NCBI RefSeq assembly: GCF_016429015.1 | Contig: NZ_JAELTU010000080.1 | Span: 1-32,267 of the forward strand | Length of the DNA: 32,267 nt | DNA from: Rhizobium sp. ASV20 | GTDB lineage: Bacteria; Pseudomonadota; Alphaproteobacteria; Rhizobiales; Rhizobiaceae | Direction of reading: 5' to 3' | Part shown: one piece after another, positions 15,958-24,491 of the stretch | Numbering within the stretch: the first letter of the stretch is position 1 | How the letters are laid out: the number at the start of each line of letters is the position of its first letter | Program-made: the position numbers and the translations under genes | Notes under the pieces: generated by a model | Told to the model about the DNA's origin: nothing | The model's input: only the letters and a program-made list of their open reading frames with translations | The model's database searches: none

Positions 15958-16911
15958 ATGAATACGACGGAAAAGGTGATCTTCGAGCAATTCCCCTTTT
16001 GGGAGCAGGCAATCGGATCAATCTCCGCCCCGCACGATGCCGAACTGACGGTTTTTCTGGGCTGCGGTACATCCTACAATCTCGCCTTGTCGCTTGCGAC
16101 CTATGCCAATCGCGCCGGCTATCCTGCCATTGCCGTACCCGGTGCGGAGTGGTTGAACCGCCCAGCCGCCTTCTGGCCGCGCTGGCAAAAGGCGCATCTG
16201 GTAGCGCTTTCACGCAGCGGAGAAACCACCGAAACCGTGGCGGCTGCGAAGGCCAGCCGCAAGGCCGGCGTCTTCGTCACCGCCATCACGGTCGAGCCGG
16301 AAAGTTCGCTTGCCAAGAATTGCGACCGGCTCATTGAAGCCCGCACCCATAGCGATGAAGGGATCGTCATGACGGTCTCGGCAAGCCTGATGCTGTTGCT
16401 GGGCATGCAGATGGTCGGGATGGAAATCCCCACCTCGGTCGTGCAGTCCGCGCGCCGTCTTGCCGATCAGCTCGACAAGGCTCTGCCCGGCATCATTTCC
16501 GGGCGCTCGCATTTCGTCTTCCTAGGCAGCGGATCACTCTATGGCATTGCTCTCGAAGGTGCATTGAAACTGATGGAAATGAGCCAGAGCATGACGCAGG
16601 GCTTCCATCCGCTCGAATATCGTCACGGGCCGATCAGCCTCGTCGATGAAAACACGGCCGTCATCATGCTCTACAGCGCCGATCAGAAGGATGCGGAGGC
16701 GCTTCTGGTCGACGAGTTGCGACAAAAGGGAGCGACAGTCATCGGCTTCGGCGGCCCGGGCGATCTGGAGTTGCCTGTCGACTGCGATCCGGCATTGTCA
16801 GGCCTCTGCCTGCTCCCTGCCCTGCAGATCCTCGGCGAGCGCGCGGCACAGTCAAAGGGCGTCGATACCGTATCGCCCCGGCACCTGACCAAGGTCGTGA
16901 TGCTAGGATGA
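15958..16911 (+). CDS. agaS: SIS-domain aminosugar isomerase/deaminase, AgaS-like
   Basis: A 317-residue protein with two SIS domains. The first holds FLGCGTSYN and the phosphosugar loop SRSGETTET. The second holds FLGSGSLYGIALEGALKLMEMSQ and HPLEYRHGPISLVDE, the GlmS/AgaS-type signature. AgaS converts galactosamine-6-P to tagatose-6-P and ammonia. The protein is shorter than E. coli AgaS (about 384 residues), so a FrlB-like deglycase remains possible. Its operon partners, a hexosamine-type kinase and a GatZ-like protein, favour the AgaS reading. It overlaps the next gene by 4 nt (ATGA). Confidence 0.75.
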   Translation: MNTTEKVIFEQFPFWEQAIGSISAPHDAELTVFLGCGTSYNLALSLATYANRAGYPAIAVPGAEWLNRPAAFWPRWQKAHLVALSRSGETTETVAAAKASRKAGVFVTAITVEPESSLAKNCDRLIEARTHSDEGIVMTVSASLMLLLGMQMVGMEIPTSVVQSARRLADQLDKALPGIISGRSHFVFLGSGSLYGIALEGALKLMEMSQSMTQGFHPLEYRHGPISLVDENTAVIMLYSADQKDAEALLVDELRQKGATVIGFGGPGDLELPVDCDPALSGLCLLPALQILGERAAQSKGVDTVSPRHLTKVVMLG

Positions 16912-18206
16912 ACGCCGCCATCGAAAGCAACCGCCATACGGCGCTGAAAAAGCTTCTCGGAGATCGCGTCGATTCACTGCCGCGCGGGATTACATCCGTG
17001 TGCTCGGCGCATCCTCTTGTTATCGAAGCCGCGCTGAGACGCGGGGCTTTGCAGGAGGCCGTTGTCCTGATTGAAGCGACCTGCAATCAGGTCAATCATG
17101 AAGGCGGCTATACCGGGATGACGCCGCGCGATTTCCGGCATTTCGTCGAGGATATCGCCTCAGCGGTTGGGTTCCCCGGCGATCGCATCATCCTTGGCGG
17201 CGATCATCTGGGACCTAATCCGTGGAAACAATTGCCCGCCGAGGAGGCGATGGAAAAGGCCGAAGCGATGATAGCGGCCTATGTCGAGGCGGGTTTTGAG
17301 AAGATCCATCTCGATACTTCGATGGGCTGCGCCGGCGAGCCGGTCGCTCTTACGGATGACGTAACCGCCGCGCGGGCAGCAAGACTGGCGGCGGTCGCGG
17401 AAGAGACCGCTCGACGCACTGGCCGGCGGCCGCCCGTCTATATTATCGGCACGGAAGTTCCGCCGCCGGGAGGCGCCACCCATGCTCTTGAGGCTCTGGA
17501 CGTCACAACGCCCAAGGCCGCGATCAACACGCTCGCGGTGCATTGCGACGCTTTCTTGAAGGCGGGCGCCGAAGCGGCGCTGGAGCGCGTCGTCGGGATC
17601 GTCGTGCAGCCGGGCGTCGAGTTCGGCAACGCCAATGTCGCCATCTATCAGCCGGATCGGGCGCAGTCTCTGATCGGCGCGTTCCATGAGATGCCTGGGC
17701 TGCTCTTCGAGGCGCATTCCACGGATTATCAGCCGGCCGAGGCACTTTCGGCTCTCGTGGAGGGCGGATTTGCCATCCTCAAGGTTGGTCCCGGCCTGAC
17801 ATTTGCCTTGCGAGAGGCGCTCTACGGCCTCGATGCCATTGCGGCGAGGCTGGGCGGCGAGGCCCTCCCCAATTCGCTCTATGCGACCATGGAGGCGGTG
17901 ATGATGCAAAATCCAGCCAACTGGGATTCGCATTACCACGGCTCGGCCGAGGAGCAGCGGCTGCAACGACATTTCAGTTATAGCGACCGCATCCGCTATT
18001 ATTGGCCGCACGAGCGAGCGATCGCGGCAGTCGATAGCCTCTTGAACCGTTTCGATGATGACATCCCCGAAACGCTCGTCAGCCAATATCTCGGCCGGCT
18101 TTATCCGGCTGTTGTCGCCGGGAAGGTTTCTCCTCGAGCGCGCGATCTGTGCATCGCCGCGATCGATTCAGCCTTGGCACCCTATTCTGCAGCAACCATC
18201 GCTTGA
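16908..18206 (+). CDS. kbaZ: GatZ/KbaZ-like protein (tagatose-bisphosphate aldolase subunit or tagatose-6-P 4-epimerase)
   Basis: A 432-residue member of the GatZ/KbaZ family with GITSVCSAHPLVIEAAL, IEATCNQVNHEGGYTGMTP, GGDHLGPNPW, HLDTSMGCAGEP and a late NWDSHYHGSAEEQ. In enterobacteria GatZ/KbaZ is the partner of a class II aldolase, but no GatY/KbaY gene is present here. A GatZ homologue in Agrobacterium has been reported as a D-tagatose-6-phosphate 4-epimerase giving fructose-6-P (recalled, not checked). That activity would make the operon a complete route without an aldolase or second kinase. The family call is strong; the reaction is inference. Confidence 0.85.
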   Translation: MNAAIESNRHTALKKLLGDRVDSLPRGITSVCSAHPLVIEAALRRGALQEAVVLIEATCNQVNHEGGYTGMTPRDFRHFVEDIASAVGFPGDRIILGGDHLGPNPWKQLPAEEAMEKAEAMIAAYVEAGFEKIHLDTSMGCAGEPVALTDDVTAARAARLAAVAEETARRTGRRPPVYIIGTEVPPPGGATHALEALDVTTPKAAINTLAVHCDAFLKAGAEAALERVVGIVVQPGVEFGNANVAIYQPDRAQSLIGAFHEMPGLLFEAHSTDYQPAEALSALVEGGFAILKVGPGLTFALREALYGLDAIAARLGGEALPNSLYATMEAVMMQNPANWDSHYHGSAEEQRLQRHFSYSDRIRYYWPHERAIAAVDSLLNRFDDDIPETLVSQYLGRLYPAVVAGKVSPRARDLCIAAIDSALAPYSAATIA

Positions 18207-18293
18207 GGTCGCCTTGGTCCCCTGCCCGGCCTGGACAATCCGCAACAGAGCTGGTGACCGAGCAATTCGCGTTTCTACCAATTGGAGAATATT

Positions 18294-19370
18294 ATGGCAT
18301 CTGTAAATGTGGCGAATGTCCGCAAGAGCTATGGTCACTTCGAAGTTCTACACGGCGTGGATATCGATATAGCCGACGGTGAATTCGTCATTCTCGTCGG
18401 TCCTTCCGGCTGCGGAAAGTCAACGCTTCTTCGCATGATCGCCGGCCTTGAGGAGATCAGCGGCGGTGATGTCGCGATCGGAGGCCGCGTGGTCAACGAT
18501 GTCGAGCCCAAGAGCCGGGATATCGCCATGGTGTTTCAGTCCTATGCGCTTTATCCCCATATGACCGTCGAGGCGAATATGGGCTTTTCCCTACGACTGG
18601 CAAAAGCGCCGAAAGACGAAATAAAGCGTCGGGTGCGTGATGCCGCCCAGATCCTCGGCCTGGAAAGCCTGCTCGAGCGCTATCCGCGCAATCTGTCCGG
18701 CGGCCAGCGCCAGCGCGTCGCCATGGGCCGCGCAATCGTGCGCCAGCCGCAAGTCTTCCTGTTCGACGAGCCGCTCTCCAATCTGGATGCAAAGCTGCGC
18801 GTGCAGATGCGCTCTGAAATCAAGCAATTGCACCAGCGCCTGCGCACGACCACCATCTACGTCACGCATGACCAGATCGAGGCGATGACCATGGCCGATC
18901 GGATCGTCGTCATGCGTGACGGCTATGTCGAACAGATAGGCTCACCTCTCGAACTCTATGACCGGCCGGCAAACCTGTTCGTCGCCGGCTTCATCGGATC
19001 TCCCGGCATGAATCTCATCCGTGGCAAGATCAGCGCAGAAGGCCCTCTCGAATTCATCGCTGATGGCGGTGCTCGCTTGCCGCTTCAGCAAGACATCGAT
19101 GTCACGCGCGGTTCCGAGGTGGTTTATGGCATCCGGCCGGAAAATATCGCAATCGGCGAAGGCGGGATCAATGCCGAAGTCGTGGTGGTCGAACCCACGG
19201 GTGCCGAAACCCTTATCGTCGCGAGTGTCGGCTCCGACAATATCGTCCTGGCTTTGCGTGAGCGCATCGGATCTCGTGCCGGCGACACGATTTCACTGAA
19301 ACCCGATACAGGCAAACTGCACCTCTTCGATGGGGCAACCGGTCAGCGAATCGGTGGGCGCGATCACTGA
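18294..19370 (+). CDS. ABC transporter ATP-binding protein, MalK/UgpC class
   Basis: A 358-residue ATPase with Walker A GPSGCGKST at residues 36-44, signature LSGGQRQRVAMGRAIVR, Walker B VFLFDEPLSNLD and switch H in VTHDQ. The C-terminal TOBE/regulatory domain (GIRPENIAI) marks it as MalK/UgpC-like. The ATG at 18294 has GGAG at 18284-18287. It is the only complete ATPase of this type in the window and completes the importer whose binding protein and permeases lie just upstream. It might also serve the ATPase-less system at 924-4127, since such ATPases can be shared. Confidence 0.95.
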   Translation: MASVNVANVRKSYGHFEVLHGVDIDIADGEFVILVGPSGCGKSTLLRMIAGLEEISGGDVAIGGRVVNDVEPKSRDIAMVFQSYALYPHMTVEANMGFSLRLAKAPKDEIKRRVRDAAQILGLESLLERYPRNLSGGQRQRVAMGRAIVRQPQVFLFDEPLSNLDAKLRVQMRSEIKQLHQRLRTTTIYVTHDQIEAMTMADRIVVMRDGYVEQIGSPLELYDRPANLFVAGFIGSPGMNLIRGKISAEGPLEFIADGGARLPLQQDIDVTRGSEVVYGIRPENIAIGEGGINAEVVVVEPTGAETLIVASVGSDNIVLALRERIGSRAGDTISLKPDTGKLHLFDGATGQRIGGRDH

Positions 19371-19378
19371 AGAAGTCG

Positions 19379-19415
19379 CGCGGCAGATCGGCAGATTTTT
19401 CTGTCGCCTGCCGCG
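19379..19415 (+). other. hairpin after the ATPase gene, possible operon end
   Basis: An 8-bp outer stem (CGCGGCAG with CTGCCGCG) encloses a 6-bp inner stem (CGGCAG with CTGTCG, one G-U pair) with an ATTTTT loop. It starts 9 nt after the ATPase stop. No T-run follows, so termination efficiency is uncertain. Apart from this and the hairpin at 19541, nothing is seen in 19371-19579. Confidence 0.5.
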
Positions 19416-19540
19416 ATCCTGCACAAATCCGGTCTCATATCCGTGAGGGCAGTCCAGTCGGGGGTAAAGCGATCTGCAGGCGGTGACGAGAGCAGCAAAT
19501 TGCCGCCAGATTTACGGAACGTTAACCATAAATGTCGTTT

Positions 19541-19567
19541 CTACAACTGTGCAACATCACGTTGTAG
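19541..19567 (+). other. 5' leader hairpin overlapping the autotransporter ribosome site
   Basis: CTACAAC (19541-19547) can pair with GTTGTAG (19561-19567) across a 13-nt loop. The 3' arm overlaps the first bases of the AGGAAG ribosome site (19566-19571) of the gene starting at 19580. Pairing could limit ribosome access, but seven base pairs with a 13-nt loop is modest. Confidence 0.3.
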
Positions 19568-19579
19568 GAAGCTATATAA

Positions 19580-22500
19580 ATGCTGGCTGCTGCTCGCGCC
19601 GCCCTGCGCATCTCGACCTTTCTGGTTCCGCTCTCGACCTGCCTCACCTCGGCAGCTGCCATTGGCGCGCCGTTGTCGTGGACGGGCGCCGTCGACAGCA
19701 ACTGGAACAATGCGGCCAACTGGTCGCCCGCATCCGTTCCCGGCTCCAGCAATTCGGTCGTGGTCGATGGCGGAACATCTGCAGCAGAAATCATTGCCGG
19801 CACTTCGGCATCGACCGGCGATCTCACCGTCGGTCTCGATGCCGACGGATCTCTGACCGACCTCGGCGCGCTTCAAAGTTCATCCGCCTCGATCGGTTCG
19901 AATGCCGGCTCATCGGGCGTCTTCGACCTCACCGGCGGGGCTGCAAGCTGGCAAAACAACGGAACGCTATTGGTCGGCGACCGAGGTACCGGAACATTTA
20001 CGATCAGCGCCGGTGGTCAGTATATCGGCAGTGGACCCGTCTATATCGGCTCGTCGGCCGGAAGCACCGGCAGCGTCCAGATCAGCGGCCAATCCTCTTT
20101 CACGCTCTCCGGCGGCCAACCATTATTCATCGGCTATGACGGACAAGGCTCCTTCGTTCTGACGGACGGCGCGACCGCAAACACGGGCGATGCGACACTT
20201 GGATATGGCACCGGCAGCTCAGGCTACGCGTCGGTTTCCGGTTCGGGCACTGACTGGCTGATCAACGGCGATCTGATCGTCGGTCGCGACGGCACCGGAA
20301 CAATCGCCATATCCACAGGCGCGACCGTTACGAATGACAACGCAACAATTGGCGCAGGAAGCGGAACGGGCACCAGTTCGGCAACGGTTTCTGGCCTCGG
20401 TTCGCAATGGACGACCTCAGGACTTTTGACGGTGGGCTCCAGCGCTGCCGGCGCGCTTGCGGTTTACTCCGGGGCAAATGTTTCGAGCAGCTCCGCCATT
20501 ATCGGCCGTTTCGCCAGCGGCTCGGTTACCGTCGGCGGTACGGGTTCACTCTGGGACACCGGCTCGCTGCTGGTCGGCGGTGATCAAACGGATGCCGATA
20601 GCTCCGGCGCCAACGCCACACTCGACATCAGCACAGGTGGCGCGGTCAGGAGCAGCTCTGCCTCCATCGCCGATGGACGAAACTCGCTCGGCGCCGTTAC
20701 CGTCGACGGTACGGGCTCGCATTGGGACATCAATGCCGATCTGACAATCGGCAACGAAGGGACCGGCTCCTTGACAGTGTCGGGCTCGGCAAGCGCCAGC
20801 TCCGCCACGGCAAAGCTCGGCGAGAAAGCCGGCTCCAGCGGCGCGTTGGTCGTCGTCGGCAATGGCAGCCATTTCGACATGAGCGGCGAGCTACAGGATG
20901 GTATTGCCGGAGCCGGTTCAGTGAAGGTTCTGGCGGGCGGCGGCCTTTCGACGGGCAATGTATCGCTCGGCGCAGCAGCTGGCGGCAATGGCCAGGCGCT
21001 CGTCAGCGGCGCAGGAAGCCATTGGCAAATCAACGGCGATCTCGATGTCGGCAGCGCAAGCGGCGGCACGGGAAGCCTTGCCGTTTCGTCTCAGGGTTCG
21101 CTCACGAGCCAGACCGCCAGTCTCGGCACGCAAGCCGGCTCGACAGGCTCGGCGACGGTAACAGGATCAGGCTCCACCTGGGGCAATCAGGGCAATCTGA
21201 TCGTCGGAAACGCCGGCAGCGGCGCGCTGGATGTCATCCAAGGAGGCACGGTCAATACGGCGACAGCCACCATCGGCAATGTGGCCAACAGCAATGGTGC
21301 CGTTACCGTGACCGGTGACGGGTCGACGTTGTCGGCAACCAACGGACTGACCGTCGGAAATGCCGGCAATGCCAGCTTAACTTTAAGCGGAGGCTCCAAG
21401 CTTGCCACACCAAGCCTGACGATCGCCTCGCAGGCCGGCTCGACCGCGTCGGTGAACATCGGCTCGGCGCTTGGCCAGACCGCGACCGGTGCGGCCACGC
21501 TTGATGTCGACGCCATCCATTTCGGCAGCGGCAACGGCTCCCTGGTCTTCAATTTCGGCGGCGCTCCCCAGACCTTGGCCGCCGCGATAGACGGCAAGGG
21601 GTCGCTCTATGTTGCAGCCGGCGCTGTGACGCTGACGGGGAACTCCAGCGCCTTCAGCGGCGTAACCTCGGTCTCCGGTGGCAGTCTGATCGTCGACGGA
21701 ACGCTTGGGGGCACCATCAATCTGAGTGGCTACGGCCTGCTTGGCGGAACAGGAACCGTCGGCTCGACAATCGTCGGCAGCGGGGCAACACTCTCGCCGG
21801 GGAACAACGGCATTGGTACGCTGACGGTTAATGGTGACCTGACGACCCAAAGCGGCTCAACCGTTCTCGTCGAAAGCAACGGCGCCGCCACGGATCGGAT
21901 CGATGTGACCGGAACGGCCAATCTGAACGGCGGAACGCTCTCGCTTGTGGGCGGGGGCCTGAAAGCGTCGACAAACTATACCATTCTTTCCGCAACCGGC
22001 GGCGTTTCCGGCGGGTTCGATGCTGTCCAATCCAACTACGCTTTCGTCAATCCCATTCTCGACTATTCGAGCGGCACGGTCGGCCTCACGCTTGAACGCA
22101 ACAGCACGTCCTTTGCCGTTGCAGGCACGAACGCAAACCAGCGGGCGGCGGCATATGGCATAGAAAGCCTGGGGGCTTCGAATTCGCTCTACGGCGCCGT
22201 TACCATGTTGAGCATGGATGAAGCTTCCGAGGCACTAAAACAGCTCGCCGGCGACCTCCACATCTCGCTCGCCGAAACGGCCTTCGACAATGGCCGCTTT
22301 GTCCGTGATGCCGCTATCGATCGTCTGCGCAGCATGCAGGGGGGCGTTGTCGGCAGCACCAAACAGGCGCGACTTTCGGGTGACGCGGGCCTTGGCTATG
22401 CCAACACCGATCAACTCCAGGCAACAGAGCCGCAAAGGGCTATCGATGGCATCCTCTCTGACCCGGCCAACGGCCTGGCGACATTCTGGGGAGCGCCTTA

Positions 22501-23281
22501 CGGCGGCTGGACGTCGTCCGACAATGGCAGCAGCAATACTGGCGGCGCCTTATTCGGCTTCGACACCACGCTTGATAACTCGGAATGGCGGATCGGCGCG
22601 CTTGCCGGCTATGGTCGCAGCCGATTCAACCAATCCGGCGTGGCAGCCCATGCCGATACGGACAACTACAATGTCGGGCTGTACGCCGGCAGGGAATGGG
22701 GTCCATTGGCCCTGCGGCTTGGCGGTACCTACAGTCTGCAATCCGTTTCGACTCTTCGCAATATCGACTTCACCGGCTTTTCCGACGCACTGCGCGCCGA
22801 CTACCACGCCTATACGGCGCAGGTTTTTGGCGAACTGGCCTATGAAATCTCGATGGGCGATACGCGCTTTGAGCCTTTTGCCAACGTGACCTTTACCGAC
22901 GTGCGCACCAGCTCGTTTGCGGAGCGCGGCGGCGCCGCCGCCTTGAGCGGCAGCGCCGATCAGTCTGCTATTACCTTTGCCACCTTCGGCACCCGCGCCG
23001 AGCGGGAGATGTCGCTCGCTGACATGCCGGCCAAGCTCTACGGTTCGCTGGGATGGCGTCATGCGTTCGGCGATCGCGACATTTCCTCACGCATGGCTTT
23101 TGCGGGCGGGGATATCTTCACCGAAAGCGGAACTGTCGTCGATCGGGACTCTCTGGTTGTTGATGCGGGGTTCGATATCGCTCTCAGCCAGCAGGTCTCG
23201 CTGGCGCTGGACTACAATGGCAGCTTCGGCGCCGAGAACCGCGCTCATCTCTTCAGGCTCCTCCTGCAGGCACGCTATTGA
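19580..23281 (+). CDS. large autotransporter (type Va secreted adhesin-like protein)
   Basis: A 1233-residue protein. A signal peptide covers about residues 1-27 (ending TSAAA), followed by the WTGAVDSNWNNAANW motif common at autotransporter passenger starts. Residues about 110-600 hold some ten glycine/serine-rich modules. Next come an autotransporter beta-strand repeat (TLTGNSSAFSGVTSVSGGSL) and the GGTGTVG...LSPGNNGIGTLTVNGDL segment. A C-terminal barrel of about 270 residues starts near 960 and ends in an aromatic residue (LLLQARY). The passenger has almost no cysteine, as expected for export. It should sit on the cell surface, probably as an adhesin or biofilm factor. The ligand is unknown. 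AGGAAG precedes the ATG. Confidence 0.93.
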   Translation: MLAAARAALRISTFLVPLSTCLTSAAAIGAPLSWTGAVDSNWNNAANWSPASVPGSSNSVVVDGGTSAAEIIAGTSASTGDLTVGLDADGSLTDLGALQSSSASIGSNAGSSGVFDLTGGAASWQNNGTLLVGDRGTGTFTISAGGQYIGSGPVYIGSSAGSTGSVQISGQSSFTLSGGQPLFIGYDGQGSFVLTDGATANTGDATLGYGTGSSGYASVSGSGTDWLINGDLIVGRDGTGTIAISTGATVTNDNATIGAGSGTGTSSATVSGLGSQWTTSGLLTVGSSAAGALAVYSGANVSSSSAIIGRFASGSVTVGGTGSLWDTGSLLVGGDQTDADSSGANATLDISTGGAVRSSSASIADGRNSLGAVTVDGTGSHWDINADLTIGNEGTGSLTVSGSASASSATAKLGEKAGSSGALVVVGNGSHFDMSGELQDGIAGAGSVKVLAGGGLSTGNVSLGAAAGGNGQALVSGAGSHWQINGDLDVGSASGGTGSLAVSSQGSLTSQTASLGTQAGSTGSATVTGSGSTWGNQGNLIVGNAGSGALDVIQGGTVNTATATIGNVANSNGAVTVTGDGSTLSATNGLTVGNAGNASLTLSGGSKLATPSLTIASQAGSTASVNIGSALGQTATGAATLDVDAIHFGSGNGSLVFNFGGAPQTLAAAIDGKGSLYVAAGAVTLTGNSSAFSGVTSVSGGSLIVDGTLGGTINLSGYGLLGGTGTVGSTIVGSGATLSPGNNGIGTLTVNGDLTTQSGSTVLVESNGAATDRIDVTGTANLNGGTLSLVGGGLKASTNYTILSATGGVSGGFDAVQSNYAFVNPILDYSSGTVGLTLERNSTSFAVAGTNANQRAAAYGIESLGASNSLYGAVTMLSMDEASEALKQLAGDLHISLAETAFDNGRFVRDAAIDRLRSMQGGVVGSTKQARLSGDAGLGYANTDQLQATEPQRAIDGILSDPANGLATFWGAPYGGWTSSDNGSSNTGGALFGFDTTLDNSEWRIGALAGYGRSRFNQSGVAAHADTDNYNVGLYAGREWGPLALRLGGTYSLQSVSTLRNIDFTGFSDALRADYHAYTAQVFGELAYEISMGDTRFEPFANVTFTDVRTSSFAERGGAAALSGSADQSAITFATFGTRAEREMSLADMPAKLYGSLGWRHAFGDRDISSRMAFAGGDIFTESGTVVDRDSLVVDAGFDIALSQQVSLALDYNGSFGAENRAHLFRLLLQARY
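19935..21380 (+). repeat. about ten imperfect passenger modules encoded in tandem
   Basis: The translation repeats the pattern S-x-W-x3-G-x-L-x-V-G, then G-x-G-x-L/I-x-V/I-x2-G-G/A and A-x-I/L-G, at intervals of about 45-55 residues. Anchors include ASWQNNGTLLVG, TDWLINGDLIVG, SQWTTSGLLTVG, SHWDINADLTIG, SHWQINGDLDVG and STWGNQGNLIVG. Two anchors have lost the tryptophan (SHFDMSGELQDG, STLSATNGLTVG). Divergence at DNA level is high, so this is old duplication rather than a recombinogenic array. A beta-helix fold is expected. Confidence 0.8.
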
Positions 23282-23337
23282 AACTGGGGCAGCGTTGCGC
23301 CCCTTCCCCGACATCGGCCAAATGTCCCTACCTGTTC

Positions 23338-23364
23338 GCAGCCGATCGCAAATCGGGTGGCTGC
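23338..23364 (+). terminator. hairpin after the autotransporter gene, weak terminator candidate
   Basis: GCAGCC (23338-23343) pairs with GGCTGC (23359-23364), with a possible inner GAT/ATC helix. It lies 56 nt after the autotransporter stop and has no T-run. Confidence 0.35.
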
Positions 23365-23448
23365 CGTCCTGATCTGACGGCTAGGGTTTGAGTATTCCAA
23401 GCCACGGCGCGCAATGCCAGCTGTGGCAGCTCAAACCGAGGACATGCC

Positions 23449-24198
23449 GTGAGTAGCCAGAGATCTACCATTTCCACCGCTTCGCCAGAAGGATCTGCCG
23501 ATGGTCGCGTCGATGCCTATGATTGGAAAGCCCTTGCAGGCGAGCTTGACGGCTTTGGCTGCGCCGTTCTTCCTCAGCTTCTGAGACCAGAGGAATGCGA
23601 TGCCATCTCGGGCCTTTATCCCGAGGAACAGCACTTTCGCAGCCACATCGTCATGGCGCGCCATGGCTTCGGGAAAGGCGAATATCGATATTTCAAATAT
23701 CCGTTGCCAGGATTGCTCGGTGGATTGCGCACTGCGCTCTATCCACATCTGGCCGGCATAGCCAACAGGTGGAACGAGCGGATGGGTATTGAAGAGCGCT
23801 ATCCCGATGAGCACGCCGCTTTCCTGAAACGGTGTCATGAGGCCGGCCAGAAGCGGCCGACTCCGCTGTTGCTGCAGTATGTGCCGGGAGATTTCAACTG
23901 CCTTCATCAGGATCTTTACGGCGATCTTGCTTTTCCGATCCAAGTGGCAATCCTGCTTTCAGAACCGGGTCGGGACTTTACCGGCGGCGAATTCGTGCTG
24001 ACCGAGCAGCGACCACGCATGCAGAGCCGGGTGGAGGTCGTACCACTTCGACAGGGCGATGCCGTTGCTTTCGCCGTCCATAACCGGCCCGTGCAGGGTA
24101 CGAACGGAAGCTATCGCGTCAATCTCAGGCACGGCGTCAGTCGCGTGCGTTCCGGCAAGCGGCACACTGTCGGTATCATTTTTCACGATGCACGATGA
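23449..24198 (+). CDS. 2OG-Fe(II) dioxygenase (prolyl-4-hydroxylase-like fold)
   Basis: A 249-residue protein with the facial triad visible: H153-x-D155 (CLHQDLYGD) and H228, with R238 ten residues later to bind the 2-oxoglutarate carboxylate. PLLLQYVPGDFN before the triad and GGEFVLTEQRPR, then PLRQGDAVAF, are typical of this fold. It should hydroxylate a substrate with O2 and 2-oxoglutarate in the cytoplasm; the substrate is unknown. The GTG start has GAGG at 23438-23441. A two-codon mini-ORF (ATGCCGTGA, 23444-23452) overlaps it. A small ORF follows with ATGA overlap. Confidence 0.85.
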   Translation: MSSQRSTISTASPEGSADGRVDAYDWKALAGELDGFGCAVLPQLLRPEECDAISGLYPEEQHFRSHIVMARHGFGKGEYRYFKYPLPGLLGGLRTALYPHLAGIANRWNERMGIEERYPDEHAAFLKRCHEAGQKRPTPLLLQYVPGDFNCLHQDLYGDLAFPIQVAILLSEPGRDFTGGEFVLTEQRPRMQSRVEVVPLRQGDAVAFAVHNRPVQGTNGSYRVNLRHGVSRVRSGKRHTVGIIFHDAR

Positions 24199-24410
24199 CA
24201 GTTGCTGCCCGGTACGGCTTGATGGCGCACCCATTAAATCCGACGTGTGAGATGATCCGCCGGGGCTTGTCGCCCGATATTCGAGCCACCCGGATCTATC
24301 TCGGTCGGCCGCACTTTCTTCACCAGACAAATGCTTTCCGCTGCCTCCTTGCTTCGGATAGCTTTGAAGTGCAATTGTTCCGGCAGGGCGGCGACAAGCT
24401 CTGGGGCTAG
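24195..24410 (+). CDS. small hypothetical protein coupled to the dioxygenase gene
   Basis: A 71-codon frame starts at an ATG overlapping the dioxygenase stop (ATGA), the usual mark of translational coupling. The product is basic and soluble, with two cysteines and several histidines, and ends FRQGGDKLWG. No family is recognised. It could be a spurious frame, since GC-rich DNA often gives ORFs this size, but the stop/start overlap and the lack of any other gene in 24199-24491 support it. Confidence 0.4.
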   Translation: MTVAARYGLMAHPLNPTCEMIRRGLSPDIRATRIYLGRPHFLHQTNAFRCLLASDSFEVQLFRQGGDKLWG

Positions 24411-24438
24411 CGAGGCTTTCGAAGATGCCGCACTATTC

Positions 24439-24462
24439 CCGCGGGCCGTAGCGAGCCCGCGG
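24439..24462 (+). other. GC-rich hairpin before the SDR gene
   Basis: A perfect 8-bp stem (CCGCGGGC with GCCCGCGG) closes an 8-nt loop. It lies 30 nt before the SDR start and is followed by A-rich sequence, not a T-run. It could be a weak terminator for the dioxygenase transcript or a leader structure. Confidence 0.4.
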
Positions 24463-24491
24463 CAAATAACGAATTTCAAACGGGGGGTTAC

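Noticed and set aside
19935..21380. Repetitive tract as CRISPR or DNA tandem array
   Set aside because: The periodicity is in the protein; the DNA copies are too diverged and the frame is open throughout.
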